Below, piece after piece: positions 1 through 12,400 of a stretch of DNA of 64,000 bases. The notes beneath the pieces were generated by a model. It did no database searches. It was not told the DNA's origin and was given only the letters and a program-made list of their open reading frames with translations. How positions within the stretch are numbered: position 1 is the first letter of the stretch; every line of letters starts with the position of its first letter. This DNA is from Aphis gossypii (Eukaryota > Arthropoda > Insecta > Hemiptera > Aphididae), in contig NC_065531.1 of NCBI RefSeq assembly GCF_020184175.1, forward strand, positions 52,907,213 to 52,971,212. The letters are read 5' to 3'. A program made the translations under genes and the position numbers.

Positions 1-1619
1 ATGACGTCATTAATGAGGTGAAAATATAGTTACATGGTATTTTTTTTTTTACCTAGTGGTATGGTAATATAATTATTTAAATTGACCAATATTATAGTTT
101 CTGACCACTATTGTGCGTGCTAAAATATTTTGCGTTGTCGTTGAATTATAATATTTTGTTCAACGACACACGTGTTATTTTACATTTTAATATTAGTCAA
201 AAACAGCAAAAACTATACATTCAGATAATCAACTCTTACTTTAAAACTTTGAATTACATTACATCACCTACATTTTAGGAATATAATGGTAAAAAAACAA
301 GTCCAACTTTTATTGCAAAGGGTGTATGTTTGGAAAAAATATTGATGCTAAAATATTGTTATACGTATTATAAGTATTCCATGTCAAAGACTTGAACAAC
401 ATCTTAATATCTAACTATATGGTTACACAATAGTCAAAGTGATAATATAATTTATAAAATACTTTAACAATTATGACTCTTTAATTTCTTTTTTTATATG
501 TTATTAATAATTTATTCCATATAATGAACATATGCGTACACGCATAATATAAATTATAAAAAACGTACTAGTGCTCTATAGACATAAAGAATCTTTAGAA
601 GTATATTTTTCCAATTGCAACTTATAGTTTATAATTATTTAAATCAGATAATATAGAAACAATTATACTTATAAGGTAATTTTGTGTTCTGCAGTAATTG
701 ATTATACAATGTATTTACGAATTATGATAATAATTGCTTTGAAAAAAATACATAATTTAAGATAATTAATCTTAACCCAAAAAATTATGAAGTGCATTGA
801 TGTATAATATAATAATTAAATTTGTAGTTGTTAACACTTTCAACTATTATTTGATATCGCGTTGTAATAACAACCAAAATTCGATCAATTATCTAAAAAA
901 AAAAAAAAATTAGGTACTTAGCTTCCGAATAACATTTTTAATTTTTTTAGCGCATGCACTGGTGCATGACATTGAACGTATACAAAACCGATTGGATAAT
1001 AATAGTATTGAAAAAACCTATACGTAGGTACTACAATGCTATTATTTTAAAACACAATAAATTATACGTGAAAAATGAAAAATGAATCAAGTTTCAATAA
1101 TATATCAAAATATGAGTTGTTATAAAAAAAAAATACCCAAATTAATAAGGCATGCTTTCGACCAAACAAATAATAATAATAACCAATATCAACCTAATAA
1201 AAAATTGCTGGACTTTTGATCAAAACAATAATACTCATAATATTATACCTTGTTCTCCACGTGGATTTTTCCCCGTAAACTCAAACAAAACTTTCACATA
1301 ACTATTTGAAACACCTTATTGTGATTGTTGTTTTTTAGATAGAATACATAACATATATAAGCTACGTTAAAGTATGACATTATTATTATAATATTATACA
1401 TGTAAATATGGTATACGAGTACTAATATGGTATTATATACTCAGAGCAAATTAAATCGTCAATTGAATTATTTTAAGGAAGAAAAACTATAATAGTTATA
1501 TTATAATTAATATTTTCGAGATCAAGATTTTTAATATGAGTACCGTGTATCATTACATAAAATATAACGATACCCGAGTATATATACATTATCATATTAT
1601 TGAATCTGTATAATTGCGT
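1..1619. other. AT-rich gene-free stretch
   Basis: Very AT-rich sequence with poly-A/T runs and frequent stops in all frames. I see no coding pattern, RNA gene or clear repeat boundary. Confidence 0.6.
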
Positions 1620-2130
1620 CCAAATAGACTACGACACGCTGTACAGTGAACACTAAAATTACAACAGCGCAGTCAACGAACTCTAAGTGCATCGAGGGAT
1701 GCACTATTTATGATAAATTATATCGCTTAGAGGTTAATCAAGTGACCACTGACCCGGGTGCATTGTCCCGAGCGTAGGATTTGTATCGCGGGTGTCCCCA
1801 AGGCCGATAGTGTGTGAACCCTGTGACCTCAAATCCTGCAAACTTAAATCTCGCCGTCCGCGAGACGACGATTCATGAGCGCCTGACACGGGTAAGAATC
1901 ACTCTGCCCCATCACCATTGCTCATAAAATGACTTACACACCGCTTCCATGTACCCCATTCCCATGCCCAGCAATCGTCAACGAGATTGCTCATTCGAAG
2001 ACGCGCATGGCGACCTGTCCCGTGATCACGGTAGGTACGCATTGGATAAATGTCTCGCGGAGATAGCAATATATCACCTCGTGATCATTTTATAATCTGC
2101 ACATACGACACCGTGAAAACTGCAGTAATG
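1620..2130. other. Less AT-rich unique block, possibly regulatory
   Basis: GC content rises sharply compared with both flanks. The block contains a perfect 7-bp hairpin with a four-base loop at 1687-1704 (arms GTGCATC/GATGCAC). No reading frame stays open beyond about 40 codons, so it does not look coding. It lies just beside the GC island that begins near 2.2 kb and could be part of the same regulatory or transcribed region; that link is inference. Confidence 0.3.
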
Positions 2131-2567
2131 TTACAAGATCGTACACGCGTTAACCACACAAACAAATATTGTATTTTGTCTAACAGAATATATTATTATC
2201 ATCACATGTGCTAATTAGTTACCTGCGATGCGCGTGTCAGTGGTGACGAGAAGCCGCCACTGTCGAGCCGAATCGTCGTCGGTCGGGTTCGGCGCTTTCC
2301 ATTTGCGGTCGGTCCGATTGTGTGATATGGTGTCCGAGAAAAGGGTCGTAAAAATAATGTCTGAGAGAAGAAAAAATTAAAAAAAAAAAAATAAACGAAA
2401 AGAATTTTTGAAAAATCAGTTGACGACTTGCATTCGACAGAGAACTCGATAATCGATTTATGTGATATTATAATATACGGATTCGAAAGTGAGTGACACC
2501 GACACCACACGATACAGACGAACTAGAGAAGACAAAGTAAGAGACACGCGAAGTATATTGTAACAAA

Positions 2568-2601
2568 CGGCGGCGGCGGCGGTGGCGGCGGTGGCGGCGG
2601 C
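2568..2601. repeat. CGG-type triplet repeat
   Basis: An almost pure run of CGG/GTGG units at the left side of the GC island. Such repeats are typical of 5' UTR or promoter DNA and are prone to length change. Confidence 0.85.
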
Positions 2602-2624
2602 AACGGATGGGTATATAATATAAA

Positions 2625-2756
2625 TGTGTGTGTGTGTGTGTAGGTGTGTGTAGGTTTATGTGTATGTTTGTGTTTTTGCGAGTGTGTGTTTATGTGTATT
2701 TGTGAGTAGGTGAGTGCGTGTGTGTAGGTGTGTGTTTAGGTGTATGTGTGTGTGAT
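2625..2756. repeat. Imperfect TG/TGTA microsatellite
   Basis: A run of TG dinucleotides broken by TAGG, TTTA and similar units for about 130 bp. The purine-pyrimidine alternation is good in parts. It explains the histidine/threonine-rich frames read from the minus strand here. Confidence 0.85.
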
Positions 2757-3205
2757 AGAAAAAAAAAACAGTTTTTACAAATATTATTGCAAAACCCTCC
2801 AAAATTAGCCGCGTATCGGTCGTCCGGCTCGCCGAGTAAACGTCATCCCACTGCGGAGCGGGGTTTTCGCCGTCGTCGTAGCCACCGTAATCGTAGTCAC
2901 CACCGTAGTCGTAGTCGTCGTCGGCGTCGGCGTCGGTGGCGGCGGCCGTCGGTCGGCGTCGTCGGTGGCTCGTGTGGCGGGTGCGTTCCAGCGCCCGAGC
3001 CGAGCGTCGCCGTCGAGTTGCTCCGGAACTACACTCACACACACGCACACCGACACACAGTCGCTGCGCGCCCCCGTCCCGAGCAATCGATAGCCGATAG
3101 CCGCCGCCGCCAAAACCCTGGGACCGCGCCCTCTCTGACCCTTCCTCGCCACGATCGCGAAACGCGTCCGTCCGGCGGTAGAAGGGTAGGTGGAGGATAG
3201 GATAG

Positions 3206-3235
3206 GACGACGACGACGACGACGACGAAGACGAC
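3206..3235. repeat. GAC triplet repeat
   Basis: About ten tandem GAC units with one GAA variant, inside the GC island. A second CGG run lies at 3478-3497. Confidence 0.85.
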
Positions 3236-3989
3236 CTATGGACGGCGGCGGCGATTCGTGAAGGGTACTGTAATAAGGGGGGGTGACGAGGGGCCCAAAG
3301 TTTTGCGATACAGGGGGGGAGGTTACAGTGTATAATATATTACATAGGTACGTACCGCGCGCGTCGGTGTGCGGGTGACACAGGTGCCTTTTAGGTTCAC
3401 TCAACCCTTCCCCGCCGCCGACTCTAACGAGCTACTTTTCGGCCGGGCGGCATGTATAACATTATTATAAGTATAGTCGGCGGCGGCGGCGGCGGTGGTA
3501 TAGGTCGCCCTGGGGAATACATCATCGGTGGCGATTTTAGAGGGTTTTTGTACTTATGAACGAGCGCGGTCTTCCCCTAAGATTTTTTCCCGGCGAGGAA
3601 AAACCAAAATAATATAGCGAACACGATTTTTTTTTATTGCACACTGTTCACGTTACACCACCCTCGACGAAATTCTCGATAATTTATAGGGCCGACTCGA
3701 ATAACCGTCGTCCATCAATTTTTAGAACATCGCTGCGTATCATCACAACAATATTGCCACCGTCACGCTCGGTGTAATACGTCTTGAGTGTATATTATTA
3801 TTATATTATGTGGGTAAAACGATCATTTAGAAGGTATATTATAAAATATTAGTATTATTACTGTTATTGTTTTTTTATAAAAGATTTATTGGATAAAGCG
3901 GTCATCTTGCACAGCAGCAGTGTACACAGATAGTTCGAAACTTCTACGAAAACTTTTCATGAAACATTTTTTCCGTCATATATATAATG

Positions 3990-4260
3990 TACAGGGTGAA
4001 TCTCCAAGCACCTCTCCCGTTTTCTTTTATCCTGTAACAAGGCATTTATTTAACTTTTGATTTTCTATCATTTTAAGTAAACTTATTACCTAAGGGCTAT
4101 ACTTTAAAATTCTTAAAATAATATCATTGAAAGATTGAAAGATTGTACAGTAGAGATACAAACTTCTAATTTTCAAATAAAAATCATAATTTGGAAAAAA
4201 ATTTTTAGAAATTTAAAATTTTTATAATTCCAAACCTGAACGAATTATTTCTGAGTTAGA
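3990..4260 (+). repeat. Terminus of a TA-flanked MITE-like repeat
   Basis: The sequence TA-CAGGGTGAATCTCCAAGCA at 3990-4010 starts an AT-rich body. Related ends occur in this window at 22541-22575 (GTGATTCACCCAGCATGC) and, inverted, at 28651-28665 (GCGAATCACCCTG-TA). The CAGGGTGA end next to TA resembles Tc1/mariner-type nonautonomous elements. The far boundary is not visible, so the end given is approximate. Confidence 0.5.
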
Positions 4261-7206
4261 TATTAAATTGAATATACAAAAGATATAAGTTCATATAATG
4301 GTTTTTAATCTGTTATGAAAAAGAATAAATCATAAATGAGTAATCCATAACCAATGTGTTTAGATATTGACTTGAAATTTTTATGGATAGAATATTTTGA
4401 TATTTTTTTTATAGTATTCACGCGGCGAATTGTTAGTTCGTGAAAAACAAATATATTATTATATAGGTACAGGGTCAACGGTGGATACAACAAATAAAAT
4501 TGTAGTTATGATAGAATATAATTGTAATCTTATATTTTATACTTGATCAAATAAATCAAAATGATCGTTTAAAAGTCCACGTTGTTTACATTTAGCGTAG
4601 TTTAAGACTGGTCTGGATAAATCCGTGAGCATTAAATTTGTCACAAACAACGCAATGCAGGAGCAGCTAATAAAATATGGAATGTTTATAATGATTAGTA
4701 TACTCGTATCTGTTATATTCAAACCACTTTTCGAATTATTAAACATTTATAGATTAATATAAATTACCACAATATGCCAACTATCAGCATGACTAAAATC
4801 AGAATTAACAAATTTATTATTTGAAAAAAAAACAAAAGTGAGCATTGAGCATGCTGTATATACTTTTATTATTTTTAATTACAAAAAGTTTTTCATGCCT
4901 TTTAAGATTTAAATTATTTTAAAAACTAACCTACAAATTATACTCTCTATTAGTTCGATCAATATACTTAATTAATGCACCATATAAATCGTAGCCATGT
5001 TAAATATTAACTCAATATTGATATTGACTTACTGTATAGCCCTTGTACACAAACTTTATATAATATTTACACTACTGATATTTTATCTATTTATCCGAAA
5101 AGTTGATGATCATATAATATACTTACTCCTTCTTTGAAGTATCACAAACACGCTTGATATTGCTCTCCAATTACATTAAATGTCTCTTTTCACTTTATTA
5201 TCTTATCTGCCTTTAAGTCGTCATTCTATAGGACAGTCTAAAACAATCATGTGAACAATGAAATAGATAAAGTTATAGTATCGAGAGATTTATTTTGAAC
5301 TTTCAAATTATATGCTTTATACTTAATAATTTTGTTCTATTATTATTTAAATTAAAAACATTCTGACCAATTAGTACAAAGATAAATTATAAATCAATAA
5401 ATATATTAAAACTATGTACATTTTAGCATATATTTTTAACGTTTTTCCTAACAAATTAATTTACCCAAGTAATAAAATATTTTTGAAAATTGTATTAAAA
5501 TAAAACTATACTTGTTTGAAAACACAATCATATATTTTTCAAACATAAAAAATTGATCAAATAATATATTGTATTATGGTTGTTCACTTTTTTTATCTAT
5601 ATGTATAGTTTTAGTGGTAGAAATGTATATTTTATTAAATGCTGATTATTCCTATGAAGTTTGTCTCAGAAGTTTTCCTGTGAATTGTTTATATTAGAAT
5701 GAAATTATTATAGAGTACCAATTTAGCACCGATGTAAAAATCTAGAAATAGGACATTAAATAATGGACATAATGGAAACAGAAAAACGTATGCCCTTGAT
5801 AAGTATTTTTCAGATATTTGCAATTCGTTTTTTTTTTTTTTATCAAAAAATAAAACGTTTAAGTTCTAAAATTTTAATTAATTGATACCACAATGCATTT
5901 TCTTTTCATTACCTTTCTTTTTTAATAAAGTATTAAATAAGAACTAATTTATATGTGAATAAAAAATATTAAAACTATTGATTGTTAGAAATATGGATAG
6001 AAAAAAAATTGAATAAAAGAAAACGATTTTCCTACAATAAATATTGTACCTAACTATACTTTTTAGTGATAAGATAATCTATTCTATCTACATTTTACAT
6101 ATTGTAAATATGATGAAAAGTAAAAAAAAAATTTAGTAAATTTAATTTAAGTATCAATAATAAAACTACATCTATGATTTTTTTGTATCAAAAGTAGTTT
6201 ATCAATTGAGTAGTCAATATAACTATATTGAATTTATTATTAGGTAGATAAATCAATAACAAATTATAATATTATGGTTAGTACTTATTTTTAAAAGCAC
6301 GCAGCGTTTATGACTGATTTAAATAATGGGTATTTTAATTGACCGTCTAGTAAACTTTTACACTCTGTTCATTGGACTTTTGTCCTGGTAACCTTTTGGA
6401 CTATGATAAATAAAACAAGTAATAATGACTGATTAAAAAAAAAAAAGAAGCAACATGAGATTTCAATGATATTACAGTATTATAAACGGATTTTTAAATA
6501 GAGAATTTTGTTAGATTGGTAATACTATACTGAGTTATACTTAAACCTAGGAATAGTATTTTGGGTGCCTTCGTAAATTTTCGTAGACGGATGCCATTCA
6601 CGCGACCGGACGGATGAATATATAATATTATCAACGCCGTTATATTATAATGTCTACACAATCTCTGAAAAAGAAAAAATGGCAGCATAATCTCCCTATA
6701 GACACGCCCGGAAGGGGGTAGAGTAGACGAGGGGTTAAAGCTCGAATTCTGCAATAACAACGCCAGGAAATAGTCAGTTTCTTCACACAATTACTACATA
6801 CATATATGTATGGAGCGGCCAATAGTACACGAGAACTCGTGAGACCTTTATGTGAAACAGGACGGGAGCAACAACAACAAAAACAAAAAAAAATGTAAGT
6901 ATATAAAAATAATTTTTTTCACTGTGCCATTGTCGCTGGACGGTCGGAGTTACAACTGAAAAAATACACAGTTGTCAGCACTATAATAGTATAATGTATA
7001 TAAATTTATTATGTTATATATTATTTATAATAACATAGTCTACTACTGCTCTGTTATAACATCGCTATAAGTCAGTTTGTCAATCTGTTCGTCTGTGCCG
7101 TCCGAGATTTCGTTTATTAACTGTGTAGTGTGTACATAATATATATATATCATTGCCTGCAGCATTAGGTACTACTATCGCTGCCGACAACGTGGAAGTT
7201 TTGATG
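4261..7206. other. AT-rich gene-free stretch
   Basis: No coding frame, RNA gene or transposon was recognised. The patch around 6550-7200 is a little less AT-rich and has an ATATAT microsatellite near 7140, but no splice or protein pattern. Confidence 0.55.
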
Positions 7207-7214
7207 GTCTTGAG
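7207..7214. repeat. Left target-site duplication of hAT element (imperfect)
   Basis: GTCTTGAG directly precedes the element's CAG end. GTTTTAAG at 9488-9495 directly follows its other end. Six of eight bases match, and 8 bp is the expected hAT duplication length; the two differences fit an old insertion. Confidence 0.55.
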
Positions 7215-9487
7215 CAGCAATTTTCAACTTGCGGCCCACGTCAATTGATTTTATGTGGCGCAAATAAAACTCATTGAATTTAAACAAAAAATATAAAATT
7301 TAAATTTTGTAAACATAATAAAACGATCAAAGCGTATTGTACGCGATTGAAAAAAAGATTATTTCATGTTCTTAATATTTCTACTATGTATAATGCTATT
7401 TATGCATTTCATTGCTTTATCGCTTAACTAGCCGTGATGCGTATGTAACGCGTTATACGAACGATTAGTCACGTTATAAATGTCAGTGTAAGGCACTTTT
7501 GTTTATTTTGTTTCAATCGTAAGTAGCATGAAACATACATTTGTAATTTTAATATTTGTTGTAATATTATGGCAAGTGTATTTTCAAAAAAAAAAAAAAA
7601 ACGAAAGATATCTGAAGAAAATAAAATGTTTTAAAACAATTGAGAAGAAGAATATTTTGTTGTAACAAAAAAAAAAATGCTCAGCTTCTTGTTTAATTTG
7701 TCGAGAAATTTATAATATTTTAAGTGATGAACTTAAAAACATATATTATTCGTCACCATACTACAAAACACAAATCATTTGATAATCTTATTGTTCCGAA
7801 TCTTTGACGAGATATGAAAAATTGACTTCTTTCAAAAACTCATTGCAACAACAAAGTGTTATGTCATCAATGGTGGTATCACAAGATGCACCTGTCATAA
7901 CTGCATCATAAAAAAAATTGTACATACTCGATAACTGGTAAGCATTTAAAAACATTCATTAATTTACAATATTTATAAAAAAATTTAGCAAAACATATGT
8001 ATTATGTATTATGCTCGTATTCATTTAAAACTTAACAAATTGTAAGTTGTTTAGATTAGTTTTTGATTTTAGCACTGATAATTCAGCCACATCGTAATAT
8101 TCTATTTTTTTAAGATATAGTACTGAATTACCTAACTATTAATAAAGTCTTTTTGAGATTCATTCCAATGAAACATTAAACCCGAGGCATCGACATTTCG
8201 AAATGATTAGTAATTTTCTGGATAATAATGATATTTATATTATAAAATTGGTTTGTATGTACACCGATGGATATCCATCGAAGACCCGATTTGAATAGGG
8301 ATTCATTTCTCTGTTAAAAAAAAATAAAATATCAAAAATATCTTGTCATTTCACCAAGAAAACTTGGTAGCATGTATCTCTATTTCTGAAGTAGATTTAG
8401 TTATTAAAAACATCATAAAAATAGTTAGTTATATTTAAGAAAATTAACTTAATCACAAAAGATTTAAAAGTCTTGAATGAAAGAAATAAACAGTAATTAT
8501 AGTGACGTTCTTTTACACATTTCATAGCGTTGGATCAATAGAGGAAAATTATTTGAAATTTTTTTATTAATTTATGATTAGAAATTTCTGCATTTTTACA
8601 GCAAAATAATAAATTTTATAAGCTTAAAAACAATAATTAGTGGAATCTTTTAATTTATATGTGTGATATCACAGAAAAATTTAATAAACTCAACCGCAGT
8701 TTACAGGTTGTAAATAAAATCAATTTGCAGATGGCAATTAAAGTTTTTGCTTTTGAAGAGAAACTGGAGATTTACAATAAAGAAATATAGAATCAAATAG
8801 GTATAGGATAATAATTTCTCTACCCTTTCAAAAATTATACAAGATGATATTCTCAAACAAACAATAAAATCATTTAAAATCATTTAAAATCATTCAATGA
8901 ATTTTAAAAAAAAGATTACAAAATTCAAGAGATGTAAATAATTTATTCTACTTATAAAAAATCTTGGCACTTAAAAATAACAAGTATAATACAATTAGCT
9001 GCATTGGTCGTATATGATTATTCAAAACTATTTGATGAATTTATTGAGTTAAAAGATGATACAAATTTAGTAGATATTTTCAAAAAGAAAAGAGAACAAA
9101 AAGAATACATTGAATTTTGGAGTTAAGTGTCCAGAAAATAAAAAACAATACAAAAATATGCCCACATTTTGCTTACAATGTTCAAATTTACATATCTATG
9201 TTCATATCCAATGATGAAATATGCAAAGAATTTGTACAGAAATCGGCTTACTCTTTCACGTCTTAATTTATTGAATGTAGCATCAAAAATCACACTAGTT
9301 CAAAAAAGAAATTAAATATTTTTTTTAGTTAATTATCAAATTGTGCGTAATATACTACAAATTATGTATAAATCTATTTTTAATTTTTTTTTCAAATCTC
9401 TTTTTTGTTCATTTCGATTTACGTTCCGTATAATATTTTAAAATATTTTATGTGGCCCAAATAAAAAAAAAAGGTTGGGTATAGCAG
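7215..9487 (+). mobile_element. Decayed hAT-superfamily DNA transposon (ZBED5/GTF2IRD2-like)
   Basis: The left end reads CAGCAATTTTCAACTTGCGG followed by CCCACG and, a little further in, a GTGGCGCAAATAAA block. The right end carries the inverted counterpart: GTGGCCCAAATAAA and then AAGGTTGGGTATAGCAG. The ends are imperfect inverted repeats with hAT-like CAG termini. They are flanked by near-identical 8-mers (7207-7214 and 9488-9495). The interior encodes the remains of a transposase. The roughly 2.3 kb length suits an autonomous element of this group. Many stops and frameshifts show that it is inactive. Confidence 0.75.
7571..9330 (+). pseudogene. hAT transposase remnant, ZBED5/GTF2IRD2-like
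   Basis: Pieces of one protein appear in order in shifting plus-strand frames. First comes KRKISEENKMF near the start at 7571. A BED-like zinc finger follows, with a CLIC pair at codons 7690 and 7699 and an H-x3-H pair at codons 7757 and 7769; a frameshift lies between the two pairs. Next are a FKNSLQQQ stretch near 7830, a conserved TDG-x-PS box with its aspartate codon at 8266, and a long TEKFNKLNRSLQ / AFEEKLEIYNKEI helix region at 8670-8790. A C-terminal part with a KCPENKKQY and QKSH-like tail reaches about 9310. This order matches the ZBED5/GTF2IRD2-type transposases that are common in arthropod genomes. It is broken by numerous stops and frameshifts and is not translatable. Confidence 0.75.
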
Positions 9488-9495
9488 GTTTTAAG

Positions 9496-12400
9496 CAAGG
9501 AATTTCATTACTGGCAACGACGCACGAAGTCGTCTTTTTCTCAGAATATTACTCTATACCTGTCCCTACCAAAGATTTCGTGACCAATTTCACCGCGTTG
9601 CTAAACTATTTTCCTTTTTATTTATATTATAAATAAATACGATGTACACTCTCTTTATCTTACATACATTCACGTAAAAATTAACAGAATTCATTGTCTC
9701 ACCATTGTCGAAGAAACCAAAGTAGGGTTGTAACAATATTTTGAAGAAATACAACAGAGCAAAATAAAATATTCTTAACTTCATTTTTACCTATGACATA
9801 GCATTTCGATGCAAAAAGTAATCGGTCGATGAACATACAATCTTTACAAAAATATGATTTAGTAGTAAAACCATACCAACATTATTTTAAATACATACAA
9901 AAAACAACTTAAATATTTAGTAACTTTTTGATATATTTCAAATTACATATAAATGCTGAACAAAATTTTAACTCAACAAAAACAACATTCTTCCTTTTCA
10001 TGATAAACTCACATTATATTATATAATGTACTTACGTTTTGAGCATAGAAAAAAAAATATTAACGATACTCCATCAAACCCTTACTGCAACCGATAACCT
10101 TTTCTTGTAGTTTAATGATCAGTATATAACTATTATAGAATAATGGATACCTATATGATCTAATAACGCGCATAGAAAATCACGAATACAGTGTATATTA
10201 TGAAAACCGTATTCAATTTTTCAGACGTTAAGTAAATTATTTAGCCATCCAATATGAATGATTTATTTTTGGTTCGTAAGAAAACTATAATAAACCCCAA
10301 TATGCTAATAATCCATATCCGTATTTAAATTAACTCATGACCCAGTATAATAATATTTTAAATTATAATATATAAAATGTATTATATACACATAAAGCAC
10401 AAAATAAAAAAAAAAACTGTACATTCCATACATGATATTATAAATTCATAACATACTATATGGTATATAGTAGGTAGGTACTTTGAATATCTTATTACTT
10501 ATTATTATTATTCATACGAATGGGTGAAAAGAAATAAATTAATCTCATCGAGTATATGGTATAAAACTCGTTAAAAGTTGCAAAATTATATAACGCGAAG
10601 AAGGCTGTATTAAAATAAACAGTGGTATTGTATAATTTAATGGACATATTATGCGGTAAAACGTATACTACACGCGCAATAGTACATTTTATTGTTATGT
10701 TGGTTTATTGAAAAAAATAAATTATCGTTTGTTACGATACGCTTGCGAGTTACGTATGCGATAAGTAGAATATCGATTTACGGCGTTTGTTTTTATCACG
10801 ATATATTCCTATGTGCTATTTACTAATATTTTGCGCACATCAACCATAAAAAAGATATAAAAAATAAAAAATAAAAACCTTTCTATATGGATAATCAATA
10901 AAAATTCGGTTTTAACAGCGATACGATAGAGTAATTCTGGTCATCTGAAATCGAAAAAATGGGTACTGTACACATAAGTGAAATCTTTTTTTTTTTAATT
11001 TTTACTACCCCGACAATTATGAAATACAAAGTAACTTTTTTCATTCATCAATCAATGCACTATAGATACGTAAGTTTATTACAATGCATATTATATATAC
11101 CTATTATTATCAGCTATCAACTTCCACGGGTTTATTGAATAAAACATTTGAGTTTCAGGATTCAACGAAACCGAGTATGCGCCATGGATTTGCGGTACGA
11201 TTAAAATGTTACCTTATTGCATGCGACGAAATCGATATTATTTCTAAACTGATAAGAAGGGTATTTTCCTACCTATATTAACCGAAACAATCACTGGAAA
11301 ACAATTAATTCAAAAATTAACTTTTTTTTATGTATAGCGAATAACATTCATAAGACGGAATAAATATATGAACACATTATTGGATCATAAACTTGATAAA
11401 TATTAATTAAAAAGTATTATACATTTTTATGTTGGTGTATAGTAAATTATTAAATTAACAATCACTACTATAAATGATGTAAGTAATTTAATATAAATAA
11501 CATTTAGTATTGCACAATATTATGAAATATTACTGAAACATTTGTAAAGTAAAATTCATAATGAATACCACAGCATTCTTCTTTTTAATAAAATTGATTT
11601 TAATTATAAATAAAGCAACTTAAATTATAACTTGTTATTATTTGTTTATGTAAAATATAAATTAATGTTTTCATAATGACTATTTTATTTTAACGAGAAT
11701 AATATATAGTATTTTAGATTTTTAGCGCAATGATGAATCTATTTATTTTACCATGATATAGACTTTTTTATTTATTTTTTTAATTTTTGTGCTCTTTATA
11801 TTTGTTCTAATAAAATACTCTTATCATCAAATTTAATGGAGAACGAAGGTTCTAATACAAAATATGATATAAATGGTATTTTTGGGTGGTTAAAATTGAA
11901 AATTGTCAGTGTTTTTAAAATAAACGGGGAAAATTTTTTTATATCTATGGAAATATTAATATATATTATTATTAAAATACTTGTTTGATAAATTTGATTG
12001 TGAAAAAAATTTTAATTTTAATTTTTTCAATTCGATTTAATTATACTCGTATATTTCAATAGATATCAATAAATAGCTCAAATAAAAATCAACATGTTTT
12101 TATAACTATACTAAATATATAAAATGCTTTTATAAATATTTAGTGAAACATTCAAGTATTTATAATGATTTGTTACAGAAAAACAAAAAAACAAATATCC
12201 CTTTCATACTCAAAATAATATTTATTATCTCTAAAATAGCAACTTCAAAAACATATTATTCTGAACCCCTGGCCACTCCAACATCAATGGCAAAAAATGT
12301 ATCAATTAAGCATCCAAAAATGCAATCTCATTGACAAAATCATTCCCTATTATGCGTTTTTGAGTAGGTATATACCTACCATAATATTATTATTGTACAT

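Larger units (their letters stand above)
2210..3760 (-). promoter_or_regulatory. GC/CpG-rich island, candidate promoter and first exon (minus strand)
   Basis: A sharply bounded GC- and CpG-rich island in an AT-rich background, with CGG, GAC and TG tandem repeats. The long open frames on both strands here are low-complexity arginine/proline/threonine translations and are not credible proteins. On the minus strand the sequence GCAG|GTAACT gives a good 5' splice donor, with the exon ending at 2223. A minus-strand noncoding or short-coding first exon is therefore plausible. No partner exon with recognisable coding was found further left. Orientation and function are inference. Confidence 0.4.

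Noticed and set aside
2656..3404. Long overlapping frames on both strands of the 2.2-3.8 kb island
   Set aside because: Arginine-, threonine- and histidine-rich translations of triplet and TG repeats; mutually overlapping with no family resemblance.
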